Of a DNA stretch of 64,000 nt, positions 37,418-51,654 are shown in pieces. The number at the start of each line of letters is the position of its first letter. Positions within the stretch are counted from its first letter, which is position 1. The notes below the pieces were generated by a model that saw nothing but the letters and a program-made list of their open reading frames with translations, did not search any database and was not told the DNA's origin. The stretch lies in contig LR990045.1 of the NCBI GenBank assembly GCA_905147135.1, forward strand, positions 15,166,173 to 15,230,172, read 5' to 3'. A program made the translations under genes and the position numbers. The DNA is from Blastobasis lacticolella (taxonomy: Eukaryota > Arthropoda > Insecta > Lepidoptera > Blastobasidae).

Positions 37418-37790
37418 ATGAGCGAGCTCGAAATTTATATCATTTTGGCTTAGGTGTATTATAATAAACGACAATACAAGAAATTAAAATTATTAAATGA
37501 GCAATCCTTTAATATTATGGTTCTTAAAAGCTGGGGTGATTGTTAAAATGAATATTTGAGAATTTTAGGTTTTTGAAATATCGGTGACTAGTATGACAAA
37601 ACTGAAGGCCATGAATGAGCGAGCGACGCGAGCTCGACATTTTTGACATTTATGTTCTAAAAAGTTGGGAGTGATTACAAAACCATAAAAAAATTTAGTG
37701 AGCGTAGCGAGCTTCGAATTTTTACTTTTTGCTTATAAAACCGTAGGCAATTGTGAGTTAGAGTCGGGGCTGGATCCGCGCCTTGGTAGA
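37418..37790 (-). mobile_element. hAT-like MITE, right part of the copy split by the LINE
   Basis: It continues the hAT MITE sequence interrupted at 31370 and ends near GGCTGGATCCGCGCC, the terminal inverted repeat of this family. Confidence 0.6.
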
Positions 37791-37834
37791 TTTGACAGAT
37801 ATCGAGTACCTACATTACAGTAGTACCTACATGG

Positions 37835-37965
37835 CATTAGAGACAAGAAGCGATGGATTGACATCGCCGAATCGGGTGCAAGAGTAAGAGGATGCCGAAG
37901 ACTGGGCAAAGTGAAGAAAGAGCAGGAAAGGCAGCCCTAGCAGAAGTCGGGATGGATGATGGTGA
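37835..37965 (+). pseudogene. RTE-type LINE 3' ORF scrap
   Basis: The plus strand reads KRWIDIAESGARVRG, the same end of ORF as KQWIDIAESNARANG in the element at 38606-38923. Too short to say more. Confidence 0.55.
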
Positions 37966-40188
37966 TGAAATGCAACCTTATTCAATATCCAAAATTGGTA
38001 CCTATAGCGAAACAAACGCCGCGGCGCCCGACCGATCGACCACAAGCGTTCAAAATGCCTGTACTTGCCTATCTCGTCCGACGTATAACCGACGCACGGT
38101 GGTACTTGCCTATCTCGTCGTCCCCATGAACCGTATCCTTCATCGAATCGAATTGCAACGGTGAACGCACAGGTGAGTCGAATGCGTACAATGAATCGAA
38201 GTCAACGAGGCCTCGCAGACCTATCGGCACCGAAGGATTGGACCGCGCCGAAAGAATCATTCCCTTTACAAGATCGTATAATCGACCACTAAAATAGCAA
38301 TAACATTTCGGTCACCACCCAATTTCCGCCATTTTGAAAAAATATCGATTTTGCGGCTACTCATAAAACATATGCCAATCGATAGGAAACTTTAATATCT
38401 ATCGATTACTATGTTCAAAAATGTCAAAAACGGTATACCTTGCGAGATATCGCAAATCTAAGATTATCTATCGACACATGGGGAACAAATACCTCCTACA
38501 AAGTTTTCTCATAGTCAAATATCTTCTAAACTAATGAACCGATTTCGATTAAATAAATTTAGGAATAATTTCGATTAAAATACCTTTCAAATACAGAAAA
38601 CCGCATTAAAATTGGTTCATTCGTTCGGGAGCTACAGATAGACGGATCGTCATCGTCCTAGCACTTATCCCGGCCTCTGCCAGGGTCCGCTTTCCTAATC
38701 TTCTCCACTTCGCCCGGTTTTCGGCATCCCCTTGTCGTAAGCCGTTGGCTCTCGCATTAGACTCAGCGATGTCAATCCATTGCTTCTTGGGCCGCCCACG
38801 GGGCCTCTTTCCTGATACCGGTAGATTGAGGCACCTATTTCCCACGTATCCCTGAGGCTTACGCAACACGTGACTAAACCAGCGCAGACGAACCTCCTCG
38901 ATCTCATCTGCGATATCCCTCACATCAAGGCTGCCTACTCGTTACGTACTCGATCGAGTCGCGTAACTCTGCACATCCAGCGCAGCATTTTCATTTCGTT
39001 GGCGTGGAGTTCGCGAACGTGTTTCGTCAGCGCTGGCCAAGGCTCGCAGCCATAGAGCATCACCGGGCTAACTATACTCTTGTATATAAGCCCTTTGAGC
39101 TTTACAGGGATTTTACGGTCACATATGACTGCCGTGAGTTCCCGCCATTTGGCCCAAGCCGCAGAGATTCGGGATTTGACATCGGGGCCGATATCGCCGG
39201 ACTCGTGCATCACGGATCCGAGGTAATTGAATTTATCTGTTCTATTGACAGCTTCGTTACCTATACGAATGGTGTCGGGATCCGCGCTGCAGCTGGCCAT
39301 ATACTCTGTTATGGCGATATTCATCTTCAAACCACAGTTTTCTAGCACATCCTTCTACGTGTTTACTCTGGTCTCAAGATCTTGCCTAAGCTTGCTCACC
39401 AGTACAATGTCGTCAGCGTACTTCATAAGCCAAGGAGGCATGTCCTGAATTTCCGCAGAGGGCATCGAGCACTATGCAAAACAAGTAAGGACTTAACACA
39501 GAACCCTGGTGGACACCTACAGTAATCGGGAAGGGTTAGTATGGCCTACGATGGTTTTGACAACAGTAATCCTGTATAATAGAAATGTACGCTTCGGGCA
39601 CAGACTTTGCTCTCAGAGCCCACCAGATTATCTCCCGAGGGACACTGTCGAAAGCTCTCTGTAGGTCGAAAAATGCGTAATGCAACGGTTGATTCCTACT
39701 GCAATGGGACTCCTGGAGGAACTTGAGAGCAAAGACTGGATCCATGGTGCTGCAGCCCGGCCTGAAGCCGTATTGGCATTCCGACAAGGAGCATTCCTGG
39801 CGAAGTCTCTGGTCAACAATCTGTTCGAATAGCTTCATTGTGTGGCACATATTAAGTTTGATACCTCGATAGTTGCCGCACTCTTGCACACTGCCTTTAC
39901 CTTTATAGATTGGTGTGATAATTTACGCGCCACGCGTCAGTTATAAGCCCCGTAGCTACAATCCTGTTAAATAGCTCAGTGGGCAAGAGTACGCCCCGGG
40001 TCCCCATTGTTTTCCAGGTTTCTATGGGTATTCCGTCATGTCCAATAGCTTTTCCGTTCTTCATACGTACCAGAGACCTCTCTATCTCATCAGGGATGAT
40101 CGGGCTTATCATGCCAAGGTTTGCAGTTTAAAGCTGTTGTGGTACGTAGTTGTTGGAATCGTTAGACAGTTCCTTGAAATGACAGCAC

Positions 40189-41034
40189 CGCTATTGTGGA
40201 GGGCGACGAGTTCCGGAACGGCATTCTGGAGGTGAACAGAGTGAGCGATCGACTCATGGTGATCAAGGCGCAAATTGAGAGTATAACAACCAACCTCATT
40301 AGCGCCTATGCTCCCCAGTCCGGCTGCGCCGACACCGAAAAGACTGCCTTCTGTAACAGTTTCGTAAATACCCTGCCACGTATACTATCCTCCGAACAGA
40401 TTGTGGTTGGTGCGGACCTCAACGGTCATGTGGTCCAGAGGAGCGAGGAATTCGGTCGGGTGCACGATGGATTTGGTTATGGCCAGCGAAACAGTGAGGG
40501 AGAAGATATTCTCCAAACCTCACTGGCTGCCGAATTAATCGTAGTCAACACCTTCTTCCAGAAAAGACCAGAACACCTCCAAAACGAACGACCTACAAAA
40601 GTGGCCCTCACCAATCACAGATCGATTATCTGCTGAACCGAAGAAGTGTCATCGGTCACGTATCCCAGTGCAAGATCATCCAGGGGGAATACCTCACTAC
40701 ACAGCACCTTTGTCATGATCGTCCGGGTGAGTAGTAGACGGCCTACGGCAGAACGCTGCGCTACGCTCTGAGCAGCACGAGCCAAAAGTTCATGGAGGCA
40801 GCCGAAAGCCTCGATTGGAGCGCAAAGGGTGAAACCTTCAATGAGCTTCGGTGTCACTATCAGAAATCCATCCTCAAACTCGGACGAACAGTACTCGGCA
40901 CGTCGAAAGCGTCCGACGAATTGACAAGGATACGGGGTGGTGGAATGGTGAGGTGCAGGAAGCGGTCAGGGACAAAAAGGCATGTTTCAAGAAATGGCAG
41001 CACAGTAACTCACTATCGGATAAGGACGTGTACT
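40189..41034 (+). repeat. left arm of a near-perfect inverted duplication in the RTE element
   Basis: It equals the reverse complement of 41253-42103 apart from a 5-bp length difference near 40703. The two arms are about 850 bp with a 218-bp spacer. The encoded frames are identical in both arms, so the duplication is recent (or an assembly fold-back). Confidence 0.85.
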
Positions 41035-41252
41035 AAATCGGTCTTTAATAGAGTTTGCACTTGTAAGCAAAACGCCATCCGTACCTTTTATGGCAACACC
41101 GTTTGTCACATCCAGACTGGCTCGACTCCACGGTTTTGCCAGCTTGTAGACGAGCTTGTGCCCCTCCACAGAATCCAACGCATCGTAGAGCGTATCCAGC
41201 TGGGCCGATCGCGCTTTTGCCTCCGCTATTTTAGATCACCGCTTTGCTCCCA

Positions 41253-42103
41253 AGTACACGTCCTTATCCGATAGTGAGTTACTGTGCTGCCATTTCTTGA
41301 AACATGCCTTTTTGTCCCTGACCGCTTCCTGCACCTCACCATTCCACCACCCCGTATCCTTGTCAATTCGTCGGACGCTTTCGACGTGCCGAGTACTGTT
41401 CGTCCGAGTTTGAGGATGGATTTCTGATAGTGACACCGAAGCTCATTGAAGGTTTCACCCTTTGCGCTCCAATCGAGGCTTTCGGCTGCCTCCATGAACT
41501 TTTGGCTCGTGCTGCTCAGAGCGTAGCGCAGCGTTCTGCCGTAGGCCGTCTACTACTCACCCGGACGATCATGACAAGGACTCGGTGCTGTGTAGTGAGG
41601 TATTCCCCCTGGATGATCTTGCACTGGGATACGTGACCGATGACACTTCTTCGGTTCAGCAGATAATCGATCTGTGATTGGTGAGGGCCACTTTTGTAGG
41701 TCGTTCGTTTTGGAGGTGTTCTGGTCTTTTCTGGAAGAAGGTGTTGACTACGATTAATTCGGCAGCCAGTGAGGTTTGGAGAATATCTTCTCCCTCACTG
41801 TTTCGCTGGCCATAACCAAATCCATCGTGCACCCGACCGAATTCCTCGCTCCTCTGGACCACATGACCGTTGAGGTCCGCACCAACCACAATCTGTTCGG
41901 AGGATAGTATACGTGGCAGGGTATTTACGAAACTGTTACAGAAGGCAGTCTTTTCGGTGTCGGCGCAGCCGGACTGGGGAGCATAGGCGCTAATGAGGTT
42001 GGTTGTTATACTCTCAATTTGCGCCTTGATCACCATGAGTCGATCGCTCACTCTGTTCACCTCCAGAATGCCGTTCCGGAACTCGTCGCCCTCCACAATA
42101 GCG
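41253..42103 (-). repeat. right arm of the inverted duplication (original endonuclease region)
   Basis: This arm is in the natural orientation of the element and joins smoothly to the linker (41252-41035). It is therefore the parent copy of 40189-41034. Confidence 0.85.
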
Positions 42104-42226
42104 ACCCCATTCCTCCCTTCTGCCGATCCTGTGTACAACAGCTTGTATCCCTGCCCGATTTCCCTAGACTTGGAGCCACGCCACCTCGTCTCTTGCAGGA
42201 ATGCAACCTGAACGCGGCGCCTGTAA

Positions 42227-43535
42227 CCCTTTAACCGCCACGCTTAGAATCAGTTGGCGTGCCCTCAGCGCCACGCACAGTAAAACGAAAAATAAATACC
42301 TACAACAAATAGTGATGTTCAATAGTATATCGATATGGGTAATTCCCCTTCAAACGCTTCCAATTTCATCTAAATATCGTAACAGACAGTAGATAGAAAA
42401 CGTTACTTTGTAATTTTATTTCTAATATTAGCAGGTATTTTGGTAACACAATGAAACAAAAAGCGTTTACAGATATTGAAAGATTTATTGATTTCCGCAC
42501 AATAAAATTGGTCATGAAAAGAATTTTGTTATTCTTATTTTTCAATTCAGTCCTATAGAGTATTCTTTATCTAAATGCAATAGTTAACAAACAACATTGG
42601 TCAGTTTTTTAACAAACATGATTATACTTATTTCAACAATATTAATATCAGTTTACCGAATCGAACCTTGACAGATTCTAATGATATTTAACTACAGATC
42701 ACCTTCCAGAATACGTATTAATTCTTCAGCTGTAATCATGTTTAATCACATTAATCGATAACACGAACATAATAATAACACGCATAAGCACAACACCAAT
42801 GGAAAAATCCAGAAGGCGGCACTCGTTTATGACGTCAGAAGCGGTCGTCTTTTTCCGTCCGTGGCGCTGGGTGTACTAGCAACATTAGTTTCTAAACATG
42901 CAGACTAGGGATGGGAATTGTCGATTCAGTCACTGACATTTTTAAGCTTTATTTATTATAAATAAAACAAAATAAACACATTTATTTATAGAAATAAATG
43001 TGTTTACCATAGAGTAACATTTGCTTTATTTGTTTTATAATAAATTAGTAAGTATTTAAGTAGTATATCAGTTATCTAGCACCCATAGCACAAGCTTTGC
43101 TTAGTTTGGGGCTAGATGGCGCTGTGTGAATTTGTCCACGAATATTTATTTATTTATTTAAGTATAAACAGAAATAATTTAATTTATGTGGATTTTTCTA
43201 CCAGTAAATCATTGCTTATGTCCCATCCTTATTGTCGGATTTTTCCGTCACTGGCGCTGGACACCAATACACTTTTCGAATAATACTATCAGTAATTTAT
43301 TTAACTTTAGACATTATTTTTAAGTCTTCTAATTAAGAAACTAAAGTGTAAGCAATTGTATATGATTACTTCATCAACTATTTACCAAATTATGAACATA
43401 ATTTTAATATAATACAGTGCTATCAAACAAAAAGGCAGATTAACCGAGTAGTGGTATTTGGTCGTAAATATCCGTCCTTGGCGAAATGAGCACGAAAATT
43501 TTTGTCGGATATATCCGACCTTGGCGGTTAAAGGG
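42227..43535. mobile_element. piggyBac-like non-autonomous element, 1.3 kb
   Basis: Perfect 14-bp inverted ends CCCTTTAACCGCCA, flanked by GTAA at the left and TTAA at the right. piggyBac elements begin CCC and insert at TTAA, so the left flank has one mutation. Short motifs resembling TCCGTCNNTGGCGCTGG recur inside (about 42855, 43245, 43472, 43515) and may be subterminal protein-binding repeats. There is no transposase frame. It sits between two oppositely oriented RTE ends. Confidence 0.7.
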
Positions 43536-43539
43536 TTAA

Positions 43540-43888
43540 CGCGTGTATCCGTCTATCTGTAGCTCCCGAACGGATGAACCAATTTCAATGCGGTTTTCTG
43601 TATTTGAAAGGTCTTTTAATCGAACATTTTCCTTACTTTATTTAATTGAAATCGGTTTAGTAGTTTAGAAGATATTTGACTATGAGTAGACTTAGTAGGA
43701 GGTATTTGTTCCCCATGAGTCGGTAGATAATGTACATCTTTGACTTGCGATATCTCGCAAGGTATACCGTTTTCGACATTTTTTAACATAGTGATCGATA
43801 GATATTAAAGTTTCCTATCGATTGGCATAAGTTTTATGAGTAGCCGCAAAATCGATATTTTTTCAAAATGGCGGACAGTGGGTGGTGA
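43540..43888 (+). repeat. RTE-type LINE 3' untranslated end, plus orientation
   Basis: An inverted copy of 38312-38645 with moderate divergence. Together the two 3' ends bracket the RTE/piggyBac composite like terminal inverted repeats. Confidence 0.7.
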
Positions 43889-44044
43889 TTTTCTCCATAG
43901 TAAATGTTCAATGCTCTTTAGACATATCTTCGTAGGCAAATACCGAATCTCCTTCTTTCCTTCCTTCCTTCCTACACGTAATGCCTTTCCCACACTGAAA
44001 CGGCAAGCACTCCGGCTCACTCCGCGTAGCACTTGGCCTAGTAG

Positions 44045-44390
44045 AGCGTTGTCTTTTTTTTTTTTTATGTCATACGGTAGGCAAACAGGCAAGCGGGCCA
44101 CCTGATGGAAAGTGGTCACCACTGCCTATAGACATTAGCAAAACCAAGAGTATCGCTAATGCGCTGCCCACCTCTATTACACGTTGCTCTGGCAGCAAAA
44201 AGGAAAATGCCTCTCCACTGCCAAAGCCACGGTTCCCCAAATCCCCACCCCATGGAGCACGGGAAACCTTACTCGCCAGCAGAAACACAATACTATTTAA
44301 AAAAGTATTGTTTAGCTGCGGTATTCTGTAAGGTGGAGGTACTTCCCCAGTCGGGCGGCTCCTATTCGAATTCTATTTAGTGGTTTATTA
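44045..44390 (-). repeat. CR1-like LINE 3' end or SINE-like repeat
   Basis: Minus-strand end runs into a poly-T/A tract at about 44053-44066. It contains the GTGGCCCGCTTGCCTGTTTG-type segment that I associate with CR1-like LINEs of Lepidoptera. The section 44200-44380 is shared with 12915-13025. Confidence 0.5.
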
Positions 44391-45296
44391 ATAAAACTGG
44401 TGATTTTTATTTGGAATATTGCATTGTTATTGGTTTTACTAATAGGTAGGTATATGTAGATGTACGTTTTACGTCTACCTATTAAATATTTTAATACAAT
44501 TTTATTTTATTTCTACTTTTTTGTAGCACTGTATCTGCTTATAGGTGTCGTTGCCTTGCACCCTAGTCACGACCATCGGTCGTTACAGGTAAGTTTCATA
44601 AATTTATAGGCGTTTCATTTATTACATAAGTATCTACATTAGCCACTTTTATTATACATTTCAATACTTCCAAGTTTTACAGTAAAACTTTTTAAACTAC
44701 AGTAGTATAAGCATTAACACCGATTCAGAAACAATTTCAAAATACCGTTCGTCCCATTCAGAAAAAAAGGAGTTTTCATCTAAAAAATGCAACGATAGAT
44801 CTCCGAAATCTGTTCACATTATTAACGTCACGCTCGGGAAGTGCTACGCGTAGTGCATGCCGGTGGAAGTGTGGGGCGCTTGGTAAAAAAAATTAATGAA
44901 TGTAAATTAATTTTGCCAGGGGAATGAATACGCCTGGAAACGGAAGTCGCGGCGCCTCGATCAGTAGACACAAGGCAGAACGCAAACGCTGAACGTATGA
45001 CCGCCTTGTTTGATGGCGCCCTTAGAAATGGCAAGCAAAGTGGAATCTTCTTGGAACATGGTCTGTCGCAATCAGAGTAAAAATCCGCTTCGCTCGAATT
45101 TTTTCACAATGAAACTAATGCCGACATGGCTGTATAGGTAGAGTAGCTTTGTCACGTTACGGTCAGCGCTATTAAAAAAAAGATTGTAAGTTATCGGCGC
45201 GTGAGCTTTTGAGGTTATTATTTTGTTTACGCTCTTTACGTTTCATAATAATCACAAAAAAGTGTATTTAAACTGTTAATATAGATTACTTTAAAA
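44391..45296. other. METTL18 upstream region
   Basis: Presumed promoter and 5' UTR of METTL18 plus unassigned sequence. No gene recognised. Confidence 0.35.
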
Positions 45297-46637
<1,341 letters not shown>

Positions 46638-46766
46638 CAATTTATTTAGATTATAATGATATATTACACTAATAATGATAATATTATATTTTGAACTTCT
46701 ACTAAAACAACATGGAAGACTTAATATTTATACCCTAATTATAAAATCATATATAATATTGGATCT

Positions 46767-48705
46767 TCATGGAGATAGTCTCTCATAAACCCACCCGTCT
46801 TCACCTTCATGAAGAATCTTCCCATCAGTTATCTCGCCAGGTTTTGGTTTCCTAAACTTAATACGGTCATGAAGACGGTCTCTTTGGCCCTGCCAGAATT
46901 CAACAGCTCTAGGATGAATTATGTAACCTCCCCTGTAATATAAGTAAATTTTAGTTAAATAAACAACATTATCTTAGTGATAACATAACAGGTACATCTG
47001 ATGTAATATCAAGAATAATATAGATATGAGTTACTGTAAACACTTGAATGAAAACAAATGAAAATCCCAATGTGAAAACTGAAATTAGTCAAAACCTTTT
47101 CAAAATATTAGAATTTTCACAGGCATTTCACATTGTAAAAGACTGAGAAATGAAATAGTATTATTGTGATTGTTATAAATGTTATTTAGAGAATGATTTT
47201 GTCATAACATCACTTTAGCAAACTAAAGGTTAATTTTGACTAATTTTCTGTCTTTACCATGAGACATACATACCTATACATTTACTTTACTGACATAACT
47301 TACCAGTACTTTGGCTTAGGAACTTCTATACCAGGAATAAGGTACTCAGATTCAAGAACACTTTCTCTCTCACAGAGAACATCTCTAGACTCTATAGGAG
47401 TACTCTGGTAACTAGCACATGCAGCAATTTGACTGGGTACTGGACGAGAATGGAAATAAGTAGTTGATTCCTCATCAGATAGTTTTTCGACAGTACCTTC
47501 TATTCTGATAGATCTATTTAAAGCTGCCCAATAAAATGTTGCTGCAACATTAGGATTTTCATCCTGAAAACAGAGTTACTTCAATGTCATTCCTCTAAAA
47601 TTGATATAAAAGTATTATTTGGTTGTGCCATTATGACCATGGTCATTATTACATAGACAATTGTCTACAGGCACCAGTAATAACTTTCCATCAGGTGACC
47701 CACTAGCTCGTTTGCCTTCTTTTGTTATAAAAAAACACATACCATTTCCTTGGCCTTCCGACTTTCATGATTTGTAAAAAATTTAAAGCCATCCTTGCCA
47801 TAGCCTTTACACAAAACAAACCTTGCTGATGGAAAACCATCCCTAGAAAGAAATTATGAAATTATTATTTTGTTTTAGTAAAAACCGCATCTCATCCATT
47901 GAGCTAGGTGACTTTATTTACAGAAATATAATATATATTGTCTCAAAAGATTGCACACCTGGGCAAAAACTAATTTAAAAGGCTGCTTACGCTGGAAGGG
48001 CAAGCCTTAAAAGCCATAAGACAATTTTAAAACAACTGCTCATGGTTTACAAACCGATTTCATGTTAAGAGTCTACAAAAATATATAACATAATAAAAAT
48101 GGCATTTTGTTAAAGTAAGACTTTTTCTGTTCTGAGAATTTGTTACATGGCATTTTACCAAGTCACCTCCTACATTCAATCAAATTGAAAGCTAACTTTT
48201 TCATAACATTAGCAAGTATCTATAGAAATTGATAACAAGATCTGAGTGGAGCTGATAAGTAGATATGTATGTAATAAAATTATGCCAACCTGGATGCTGT
48301 TGCCAAGCACATTGCATTTGGTTCCAAAATTTCTTTTCTACTGCAAGCATCTTCAAACCATGCTTTAAACTGGCCAAAAGGTTCTTTCGAAACTAGATGT
48401 TTCTCAAGAAAGGTTTCATCTTTATCTTTGTATTTTATTCTCATGCCTGAAATAAAGTTATTAGTATTTATCAGATCCCTTTTTATATGAGTCTGTATAG
48501 TAAACTCTGGACAGTTAACAGCATCTTTATAGTGTGACCAGCATCAGTAACCAACATGGTAGGTAGAAACTCCTTGGTGAACGGGGACACTATATTGTGT
48601 CATTATTCATTAGAAACTTTTGTACAAAAAAGCCCATACTTTACAGCCTACCAATCCAGAAGTAAAATATTTTTAAAGAGACTTACCTCCAATGTCAATA
48701 CTCAT
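46767..48705 (-). CDS. PNPO: pyridoxamine 5'-phosphate oxidase, copy 1
   Basis: PNPO uses FMN and oxygen to oxidise pyridoxine or pyridoxamine 5'-phosphate to pyridoxal 5'-phosphate, the active form of vitamin B6. Five coding exons (48687-48705, 48290-48446, 47743-47842, 47304-47563, 46767-46932; 19+157+100+260+166 nt) give 233 residues. Motifs: [31 protein letters not shown] (FMN binding), [44 protein letters not shown] (substrate/FMN site) and the signature C terminus GWVYERLSP (family RLAP-like). No mitochondrial leader is seen, so it is probably cytosolic. Introns are free of obvious transposons. Confidence 0.95.
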
Positions 48706-50144
48706 TTTTAGTGATGAAGGAACTAGCGTGAATGTTCTACAAAGATTAAATTGCGATGGAAACAAACACTTTGTACCCATATAGGTACCTAGCTAATATC
48801 TACAGTAAGTACAGATTAGTAATCACAATGCTTATTTACTTGGACTTATATAGTAGTTTAAATTACAATTTATATGATTCCGTTAATGAGTTGTTTGCTT
48901 TGCCAACTCTACAAGCGTAAATCTGAATTTAATTAGTTGAACTTTAATCGCTCGCCGGGCCTCGCTGCTTCACTTCACTATTCATTCATTCACTGACTGT
49001 ATATGATGTGACGACTGCTCGTACTGCACCGCGGTCACCGTCACAGTCTCGCTTGTCTTAGTTTACGTGTTATCAATGTTATCATTAACTTTGACGTTGG
49101 CCAAATTATTGTCAAATGACAGTGGAAGCCATAATTTGAGAAGAAGAAGCCTCAGTTTACGTTAGTATAGATATTCTGTGCTTTAGTTTATATCTCGCCC
49201 AATGAGGATAGAAACAACGTTTTAATTAATCTCGCCGATTATAATTCTTGAGTAAAGTGCGGATATCGGGAGAGAAAGAATGTCAAAAAACCATACACAG
49301 TAGAGAGCGAGCCTGTCAAGTGTCATCATAGTGTCAAGACAAGATCAAAGAGTATAGAAACACGACAAGATGACTATACCTTGTCTAAAATAGGATGATA
49401 ATTTTGACAGATTACAGTAGGGATGTGGTTGTGTAAAATCGTTAATGAATCTATTCGATTATCGATTATCATTCTCATAGAACTTGGAATCGATAGTTGC
49501 ATGGTTATGCTATACGTATTATACAAAATAAACTATTTATTTTCTTCTGAATTAATAATTTAATAATACGACATTAATAACCCTTCGACAACGACGATTA
49601 TGACACGTGCGTATTTCTATTCGGTCAGTCATCCTATTACGTAGAATACGCGCGACTCGAAATTGTTGTTGTGGAAGGTCTCTTAAGGTGAAATCCAAAC
49701 AAAGAATAAGAGTTAAGTTACAAAAAATAATAAGGTTACCTAAAAGTTAATTTTAAATATTCGATTATATTATATCAATATCGATTTTCGATTGTCTGTT
49801 GTTATTCGTTATTCGTGGCACTTCACTAAAGGGGCGGGGCCTGTCTATGAAGTACGACATTTTCCGTAGTACATTTTACCGAAATAAAACACAAAACTTC
49901 ATAGGCGTGCGCCAAAGACCAACAATTAGTGAGCTGTCAAAATTAACATCCTATTTTAGACAAAGCATAACACAAGCCACAAGGAAAGCATCGATTATAC
50001 CACCAGACTAAACACAAATCACAAATATTCCCTGTTCGCTCACTCTACAATGATTATAAATCTTGCTATTCCGATTTTTCGTCTATTCAAATAAGCTCTA
50101 AGAAAATTACGCCCGCATTGTTTTGAACGTTCGACATGTAGCTC
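48706..50144. other. PNPO copy 1 upstream region and unassigned sequence
   Basis: Presumed promoter of PNPO copy 1. Further upstream nothing is recognised. The open frame 49799-50011 has no family features. Confidence 0.35.
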
Positions 50145-50370
50145 AAGCTAAAGTGCGCTCCACATGTTCGCCGAAACTTCCGGCGAAACTTTTGCCGGGA
50201 CTTTGGTCGCCCTCTACATTCTCGCCTATTAGGGATGTGGTGGGTGTCAAAACGCGTCGTTATATCGATTCATCAATTTAATATCGCTAATCTACTGTAA
50301 ACATGACACATGTCTGATGAATGTGTCACAGAGGTGATGGCAGCTGCTCTACTGTAATTGCTGGACACAA
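50145..50370 (-). mobile_element. truncated relative of the MITE at 20399-20816
   Basis: The end GTGCGCTCCACATGTTCGCC and the following body match 20630-20815 reversed. The other end is missing. Confidence 0.6.
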
Positions 50371-50644
50371 AGACGGTGGTAGGTATCAAAGCGTGGGTTT
50401 GATTCACTAGACACCTTACCTTTTTTCACCTTACCTGGTCGATCTATACATAGAGTAGGTATATATGTAGCCTATGACCGGGTCCCATTTTTGAATCACT
50501 CGTGCGGTATTGATTTTCCGCACAAAAATTTTAAAATTCTGCTGACATATTGCGGTAAATCGCCTTTTTTTTCGAATCGACTCTATTGCGAGTGACGTAC
50601 TCACACTTCTACCTTTTTGACTCACACACACAAATAAGTGAACC

Positions 50645-51230
50645 AAATCTACACTAATATTATAAAGAGGAAAGATTTGTACCTATTTTTGTATGTTTGT
50701 ATGTTTGTAATGAATAGGCTCAAAAAGTACTGGGCTGATTTAAAAAATTCTTTCACCAATAGAATGCTACATTCTTCCAATTTGACATAGGCTATATTAC
50801 ATTTTCTAAAAAATTACGGATAATTAATAAAACTCCAATAATGTAACCCAAGGTGTAAAAAAATACCCAAAAAATTCCTTACATCGCGTGCGCTGCAAAA
50901 ACTATTGATGATAGCACAAAATAATGTACTACGACTTTGCAGAACACATCATTATCTACAAAAAGTGTCGCGACAGTATATGTCTAACTATTATAGTTAT
51001 GTCACAATAAGTGTTATTTTATTTTCAAAATTTAATTGAAATGCCGCCGCTAAAAAACGCTCTTTATTTGTACCTTGGTATTAATCCTTATCAAAATCAA
51101 TTACTTCATATTCACGACTGCTTCAATACCTTTATATAACATTTTGAATTATTCAATTCAGACATTCCATTCGAAAGATATCACGAGTTTAAAAATGTAA
51201 ATATTAGAAAAAAGTCGCGTGTTCGCCGCT
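50645..51230 (-). repeat. dispersed repeat, same as the core of the 2-kb long-TIR elements
   Basis: It matches 22500-23055 and 53310-53890 in reverse, but without the SINE insertion found in both of those. Its 3' end on the minus strand is TATAATATTAGTGTAGAT. Confidence 0.65.
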
Positions 51231-51654
51231 CAGTCCGCTCGGCTATCTAGGCAGCACGGGGTACGGGAGGGGAGTCAATGTGAAGAAATAAAGTGCCACG
51301 CGGCACACTCGCGCACAGATTACTATAGATCAGATGGGAAGCGTCCATAGAGACACGGACGTCGTAGAGAAAACCGCCAGCATCGGTTTTGACGTATAGT
51401 TTGACATAACAATTTTAACAAGTGCTAGTGCTGCGGTCATATCAACATAACAATCTATCGATTGCGATTTGGCTAGGGATGCCACATCGATTACATTTTC
51501 TCGATTTTCATATTGTACTTTATTATTATTGATTTCTAATTCTTATATTAAAGAAAACATAAACGGCACATAATTAACATACATATAATTTGTCTAGAAA
51601 TTAATTACAAAGTAATAGTAAAGCGCCTCTCAATTTCAAATAATCACCGCAGGA

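Larger units (their letters stand above)
38312..42226 (-). mobile_element. RTE-type LINE containing an inverted internal duplication
   Basis: Read on the minus strand: endonuclease (42138-41656, with NLISAYAPQSG and VVGADLNGHV), linker (41495-41035), reverse transcriptase in pieces (40112-39536, with GFRPGCSTMDPVFAL and FFDLQRAFDSVPRE) and the C-terminal region (39348-38606, NYLGSVMHESG and LRWFSHVLRK). This order and the GRPKKQWID end are those of RTE-clade LINEs. Between linker and RT an 846-bp inverted copy of the endonuclease region has been placed (40189-41034). The 3' untranslated region runs to about 38312. No intact ORF. Confidence 0.8.

Noticed and set aside
38312..43888. A single 5.6-kb transposon with 340-bp terminal inverted repeats
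   Set aside because: The repeats are LINE 3' ends in opposite orientation. The interior is an RTE element plus a separate piggyBac-like insertion.
44828..45034. 68-codon minus-strand frame upstream of METTL18
   Set aside because: Arg/Ser-rich with no conserved motif, probably promoter-region chance.
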